This document shows positions 61,733 through 64,000 of a stretch of DNA of 64,000 nucleotides, piece after piece. Position 1 is the stretch's first letter. Each line of letters starts with the position of its first letter. The translations under genes were made by a program, and so were the position numbers. The DNA is taken from contig JAODUP010000508.1 in assembly GCA_025642065.1 (NCBI GenBank), positions 62,001 through 126,000 of the forward strand, read 5' to 3'. The notes below the pieces were generated by a model, which saw nothing but the letters and a program-made list of their open reading frames with translations, ran no database searches and had not been told where the DNA came from. The stretch comes from Paralvinella palmiformis. Its lineage: Eukaryota > Annelida > Polychaeta > Terebellida > Alvinellidae.

Positions 61733-61860
61733 TGGTTGCCTCAATGGCTAACTGTTATTGTCAGTCCTGTTGCCCACAAATCTATAGCACCTGGTTGGGT
61801 TAGGTCTGAAGGGTGTTTCATCTTTCCCATTACCTTTGGAGTCTTTATGCCAAGTGTGAT
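61733..61860 (+). mobile_element. Degenerate SINE family A copy
   Basis: The head GCCTCAATGGCTAACTG and body TGAAGGGTGTTTCATCTTT are recognisable; the tail is lost. In the intron of the unidentified gene. Confidence 0.5.
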
Positions 61861-63694
61861 CAGTGATGTCATTAAACAATTACATATGGATATTACGATA
61901 TAATATGTTACTGAAAATGGCTACTAAATGTTTACTGACATGGCAAAAGAAAACCAAAATGAAATTCCTTAAGAGAATTATTTATACTTTTGTAATGACA
62001 ATCCTCTACCAACCTGTCAGATCTATGTAAGTGAACTAACAATGGCATCAGTTAGTAAGTAGTTAGATTGAGCAAGTGCAGGCTAGTTCATGAGGATGTC
62101 AAAGTCAGAACACCCAGGACATGACTTTGTTGAGATTGAGATAGCTACATAATCCTTGTGCCATATGAGGTCAGAACATGTGTTTTTTTCCTTCCCACCA
62201 TACAATCTCTCACTGCAGGATACCATGGTATAATGGCTGCCCTCCAGTAATTAAGATTATTTTCTAATATCTATGATACAGGGTTCGAAGTGAGTACAAA
62301 ATTGACAGTTTGTGTCTTCCTGGAATGAACACAAGCTTCAGCAGATGGGATCAGCTACCAATGACTGTATTTTCTTCAAAATAGACATTTAAGTGCATTT
62401 ATAGTGCTACAAAACCACTGAAGTTCATACAGTATGAATTAAACTTGATGTGAAAATAAATTGTATCATAAGAAACTTGATTTGGTCTGGTCAGGACTTG
62501 TGAATTACTATCATAACTAGTATATTTTTTTATGGTACTACTCATGTTGACTACAGCCTTTTCTATAACATAAGTGAGCTGCTCATTACTTTTTGTAAGG
62601 GTCGTCTGCTCTATTCCCTATTGAAAGGACTGGGACTAGTGGTGAATTCAAATTAGCGTCTATCCCTGTGATACCAGATAGAGTTCGTGATTATTATTTG
62701 GGAGCTACTTATATAACCATTATAGCTACATTTAAATCATATTATCTGAGGGTGATCTATTCCTCTAAAAACTTGTGTGGATCCTCAAGCTTGAAGACAG
62801 CAATTGTGTTCAGAAGAGAACTGGATGTATAACATTGAATTTTTTTTTTAATGAAACTTAGTCAGTTTATGGCTAAATAAATTGAATAAAGAAAATGAAA
62901 TATCCTATATTTTCTTTACATCCTACTATTAACATCAAAATTGATCAATTCCAGACTTAGCTCTAAATTGTGCCTCTCCACATGAATATTATATATCAAC
63001 TTATTATGTGCAACAGAACACCAATTCTTAGCAGTCTGAATTTGTGAAAGAAATATAGGCTTTAGCCTCCACCATATTGTCAGTTTTGCTTATACTGTTA
63101 GCACAAGTAAAAGCATGTCCACTTATTTTTAAATAGTTGTTTGTCATCACCTTGGTCCCCATTAATTGGGTGTGCTTTTGAGAAGCCAGACCACATCATA
63201 TTATTCCCTCTATACAGCACACTTTTTTCCTTGTTTGTTTTGGGAGTGCGCTGTAAACACCATAACTAAATATGTCCCATTTTTGTAAAGAAAATAAAAA
63301 TAGACCGACTGATACTAGTGATAGTGATATATGTTATTGCTAAGTTGGTAATAATGACTGGCTAGTTTTTGGCATGATTATAACAGATCCGGAACGTTGA
63401 TGTTTATGGTTAAAATGGCTGGATTATCATGGTGTTATTGCTCAGCAGACCCCCTATAAATCCCACAATGCAAAGCACGGCTGGTTTGTTTTGGTTTTTG
63501 ACGTCATCATGCTTCAGGCTTATTACTGTATATATATATATATATATATATATTGTAATTTTTTATGGATTAAGACTGGTGGAGGTTTGTTGTGTTGGTG
63601 AGTAATTTTTTTTTATCCATTCAGTACCTGACATAAATCATATAAACATATGTCTACATGTCATTGGCTAGAATCGGACACATACCTGTGTTTG

Positions 63695-63885
63695 TGTGGT
63701 GTTTCCTTGGGCAGTCGCTTCTCAGGGCCATATATCATAGGTTTGACTAGCATCTAGTTGTGTTTCCTTAGGGGAGTCGCTTCTTTGGGCCAAATATAGG
63801 TGTGACTAGCATCTAGTGGTGTTTCCTTAGGGGAGTCGCTTCTCAGGGCCATATATCATAGGTGTGACTAGCATCTAGTCTAAAC
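63695..63885 (+). repeat. Minisatellite, three copies of a roughly 60-bp unit
   Basis: Each unit contains GTGTTTCCTT, GTCGCTTCT, GGGCCA.ATAT and TGTGACTAGCATCTAGT. The second copy is slightly shorter. Confidence 0.85.
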
Positions 63886-64000
63886 AACTCCATTCAGTTG
63901 TGGGGACTAGAAAAATCCTCTAGCTATGATACATATGCATATGCTGAACACTGTTGATCAGGTAGTATGATGTATGAAATAATCAGATCACGTCAGAAAC

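Larger units (their letters stand above)
60044..64000. other. Start of the first intron of the unidentified gene
   Basis: AT-rich, with a degenerate SINE, short direct repeats and a minisatellite at the end. No second exon found. Confidence 0.45.

Overview
This window is animal nuclear DNA, most likely from a mollusc and plausibly a gastropod. It is AT-rich, its genes are split by large introns with GT-AG borders, and it is full of CA/TA microsatellites, tRNA-derived SINEs, non-LTR retrotransposon fragments and DNA transposons. The mollusc assignment is an inference from gene content (a CHST15-like sulfotransferase, a single-domain NIDO protein) and repeat style; no marker gene settles it.

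Four complete gene models could be assembled because reading-frame phases match at every splice junction. (1) A phosphatidylethanolamine-binding protein gene (+ strand, 5005-14096, 4 coding exons, 210 aa). (2) A PI-PLC X-domain protein gene (- strand, 31605-20434, 3 coding exons, 1099 aa) with a very long low-complexity N-terminal region; a non-coding 5' exon is inferred near 34.08 kb. (3) A NIDO (nidogen-like) domain protein gene (+ strand, 40968-48218, 6 coding exons, 342 aa). (4) A CHST15-like Golgi sulfotransferase gene (- strand, 54410-49574, 8 coding exons, 591 aa), converging on the NIDO gene. A first coding exon of a fifth, unidentified gene lies at 59913-60043 (+); the rest of it runs out of the window.

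Layout: 1-5.0 kb intergenic with a SINE, a LINE fragment and a transposase-like remnant; 5.0-14.1 kb PEBP gene, whose 6.7 kb first intron carries a 3.06 kb DNA transposon; 14.1-20.4 kb gene-poor; 20.4-34.1 kb PLCXD gene with MITEs in its first coding intron; 34.1-41 kb intergenic with LINE remnants and a SINE; 41-48.2 kb NIDO gene; 49.6-54.4 kb CHST15-like gene; 54.4-59.9 kb intergenic with SINEs and a LINE; 59.9 kb to the end, first exon and intron of the fifth gene.

The most unusual item is the transposon at 6965-10024. It has related ends starting CAGGGTT and near-identical 8-bp flanks. It carries two decayed converging reading frames, one resembling the cysteine-rich P2X7 C-terminal ('ballast') domain family and one a THAP zinc finger. 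The same short motif, inverted, lies just upstream of each. The genes do not form an evident pathway together; they are independent neighbours.
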